This document shows positions 7,033 to 8,306 of a stretch of 8,306 nt of DNA, piece after piece. The notes under the pieces are model-generated. The model saw nothing but the letters and a program-made list of their open reading frames with translations. It made no database searches and had not been told where the DNA came from. Source of the stretch: Eubacteriales bacterium. GTDB taxonomy: Bacteria; Bacillota; Clostridia; JANYKE01. The translations under genes and the position numbers were made by a program. Where the stretch lies: the NCBI GenBank assembly GCA_025361685.1, contig JANYKE010000204.1, positions 1-8,306 of the forward strand. Reading direction: 5' to 3'. Positions within the stretch are counted from its first letter, which is position 1, and every line of letters starts with the position of its first letter.

Positions 7033-7039
7033 GATAATA

Positions 7040-7044
7040 CCTCC
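7040..7044 (-). promoter_or_regulatory. Ribosome binding site of the GH74-like gene
   Basis: GGAGG with 7 nt to ATG 7032. No earlier in-frame start lies between this site and the promoter, so the lack of a signal peptide is not a start-site artefact. Confidence 0.85.
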
Positions 7045-7068
7045 AAATATAGTTTATTCATTGACAAA

Positions 7069-7096
7069 ATTATATCACACTTTTTTGAACAGTGAA
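7069..7096 (-). promoter_or_regulatory. Extended -10 promoter of the GH74-like/isomerase unit
   Basis: On the minus strand a perfect TATAAT (7074-7069) is preceded by TGA (7077-7075), forming an extended -10 (TGnTATAAT). A 4-of-6 match to the -35 box, TTCACT (7096-7091), lies 16 bp upstream. Transcription would start near 7062, giving a leader of about 30 nt with the ribosome site in it. The weak -35 with extended -10 is typical of a regulated promoter, and the -35 lies within a tandem repeat (7090-7115). Confidence 0.68.
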
Positions 7097-7115
7097 ATAA
7101 TTCAGTGGAATATTA
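7090..7115. repeat. Tandem 13-bp near-repeat over the -35 region
   Basis: On the plus strand CAGTGAAATAATT (7090-7102) is followed directly by CAGTGGAATATTA (7103-7115); 10 of 13 positions agree. The first copy covers the -35 box of the promoter upstream of the GH74-like gene and the second lies just above it, the position expected for a regulator site. Two short AT-rich copies could also be chance. Confidence 0.35.
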
Positions 7116-7126
7116 AGTTGGAAAGT

Positions 7127-8306
7127 TTATTTTTTGACAGTCGGTTCTGCTTTATCAGGGGTCTCAGAACTAAACACTTCTCTAGCAGCCGGTTCTATCT
7201 TGACAACTTTCATTACGGGAGTATTGGTTTTGAATTCCTCCATAAAAGGAGATTCAGCATTGCTTTCGTTTTTAACTATGATTTCGGTTGCACTATCTTC
7301 TTCAATTACCGGTGCTGTAAAAGGTTGTTCCTTGAGACTGTAAATGAAAGGAACAATAATGGTAGATATATTCTTGTGTTTGCTCAAATTGCGCTCAATA
7401 AAATACGTAGTCTGATTATGCAAAATGTTATTATACCAATGCTCAGATACATATTTTAACATGATCAAAGAAATGTTTTCACCGGACTTAAGAGCCTTTT
7501 CTCTCTTCCACAAATAATCATTCATCGGTTTTAATATGTCGCGATAGGGAGTCTCAATTATTACCAATTCAATCGGGATATTATATTCCTTCCAGCTAAC
7601 TCGCAATTCTTCTGCGTGGTGCGGATGGCGGCAAACATGGAGAGCAACAATATTGTTTGATATAGAATATGCAAAATTCAGCGCCTTGAGGAATGATTTG
7701 TCAATGTCGTGAACGAGAAGAACAGATTGGGTAGAAGACGTCGAATTTACATTATAATATGGTTTGAATTCTTGCAATTCCAGTTGTTTTTCAACAAATG
7801 TGTAGTGACGATTTATTAAATACATCATCATCATAATAATAGGTATTGTGATCGCCAAAATCCAAGCACCATCCATAAACTTTGAACCAAAAACGATAAC
7901 TGAAACAACCAAAGTTACCAGAGCACCGATACCATTTATCCAGCATTTGTATTGCCAATTTTTTTCTCTGGTCTTGAACCACTTTTTAAACATGCCAAAT
8001 TGTGCAAGTGTAAAAGAGACGAAAACTCCGACAGAATACAAAGGAATCAGTCGATGTGTGTCACTGTTAAATCCGACTATTAAAAGTGATGCAATAATGA
8101 AAATGAAGATAATTCCATTTGAAAAACTTAATTTGGTTCCTCGGGATGAAAATTGTTTAGGGACAAAACTGTCATGTGAAAGTATGTAAAGCAGCTGTGG
8201 TAACCCATTGTATGCGGTATTGGCAGCAAGAATAAGAATTAAAGAAGTGAAGACCTGTATTATAAAATACATAAAGCTTTGCCCGAATATTGCAGAAGAA
8301 ATTTGG
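7127..8306 (-). CDS. KimA/YdaO-like potassium importer (APC/KUP superfamily), 5' end cut by window edge
   Basis: The open frame continues past the right edge. The visible 392 residues are the C-terminal part. Five membrane helices (about 11-32, 64-80, 84-105, 125-145, 147-165) match the last helices of a 12-helix APC transporter. The first carries LAANTAYNGLPQLLYILSHD then FVPKQF, RGTKL and FSNG, the hallmark of the KimA (YdaO) group of high-affinity K+ importers, better than of amino-acid permeases. After the helices comes a cytoplasmic UspA-like domain (about 194-322) with the group's typical ALHVCRHPHHAEELRVSW, ETPYRDILKP and HNQT segments. In B. subtilis KimA this region binds and is inhibited by c-di-AMP. 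A further tail of about 65 residues, acidic and rich in Thr, Pro and Val, ends the protein and is not a family feature I recognise. The gene end is 94 bp from the next start. Upstream regulation, such as a c-di-AMP riboswitch, lies outside the window. Confidence 0.87.
   Translation of the reverse strand, partial: QISSAIFGQSFMYFIIQVFTSLILILAANTAYNGLPQLLYILSHDSFVPKQFSSRGTKLSFSNGIIFIFIIASLLIVGFNSDTHRLIPLYSVGVFVSFTLAQFGMFKKWFKTREKNWQYKCWINGIGALVTLVVSVIVFGSKFMDGAWILAITIPIIMMMMYLINRHYTFVEKQLELQEFKPYYNVNSTSSTQSVLLVHDIDKSFLKALNFAYSISNNIVALHVCRHPHHAEELRVSWKEYNIPIELVIIETPYRDILKPMNDYLWKREKALKSGENISLIMLKYVSEHWYNNILHNQTTYFIERNLSKHKNISTIIVPFIYSLKEQPFTAPVIEEDSATEIIVKNESNAESPFMEEFKTNTPVMKVVKIEPAAREVFSSETPDKAEPTVKK

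Noticed and set aside
1..8306. Defence system, prophage, integrative element or CRISPR
   Set aside because: No nuclease, methylase, integrase, transposase, phage gene or spaced repeats were found on either strand.

Overview
The window is AT-rich and every gene I can support reads on the minus strand. Strong GGAGG ribosome binding sites, a KimA/YdaO-type transporter, a membrane-anchored subtilase and the overall style of the proteins suggest a Bacillota genome, most likely an anaerobic or gut Clostridia-type organism. This is inference from sequence style, not a taxonomic assignment. I see no tRNA, rRNA, CRISPR array, insertion sequence or attachment site. I also see no convincing rho-independent terminator (GC stem plus U-tract). 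No gap between genes exceeds about 135 bases.

In transcription order (right to left) the layout has three parts. (1) 8306-7127 is the 3' part of a KimA-like potassium importer of the APC/KUP type, cut by the window edge. (2) 7032-3111 is a two-gene unit with a good extended -10 promoter in front. It encodes a large Asp-box (BNR) beta-propeller related to GH74 glycosidases but with no signal peptide, then an L-fucose/L-arabinose isomerase-like enzyme that keeps the expected Glu, Asp and His metal ligands. Together they look like an uncharacterised intracellular carbohydrate-processing pair. (3) 2976-1888 is a six-helix membrane diguanylate cyclase with an intact GGDEF motif and an RxxD inhibition site.

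After it, 1822-1 holds an Lgt-family membrane protein (divergent prolipoprotein diacylglyceryl transferase) overlapping, or nearly touching, a membrane-anchored subtilisin-like protease. The protease has an unusual D-E-P motif at the catalytic aspartate and is cut by the window start before its catalytic serine. A near-consensus sigma-70-type promoter directly upstream of lgt defines this last operon and shows that the lgt start must be the internal ATG at 1822.

The regions most worth follow-up are the GH74-like propeller plus isomerase pair, and the Lgt-like plus subtilase pair. Nothing else looks like a new defence or mobile system.
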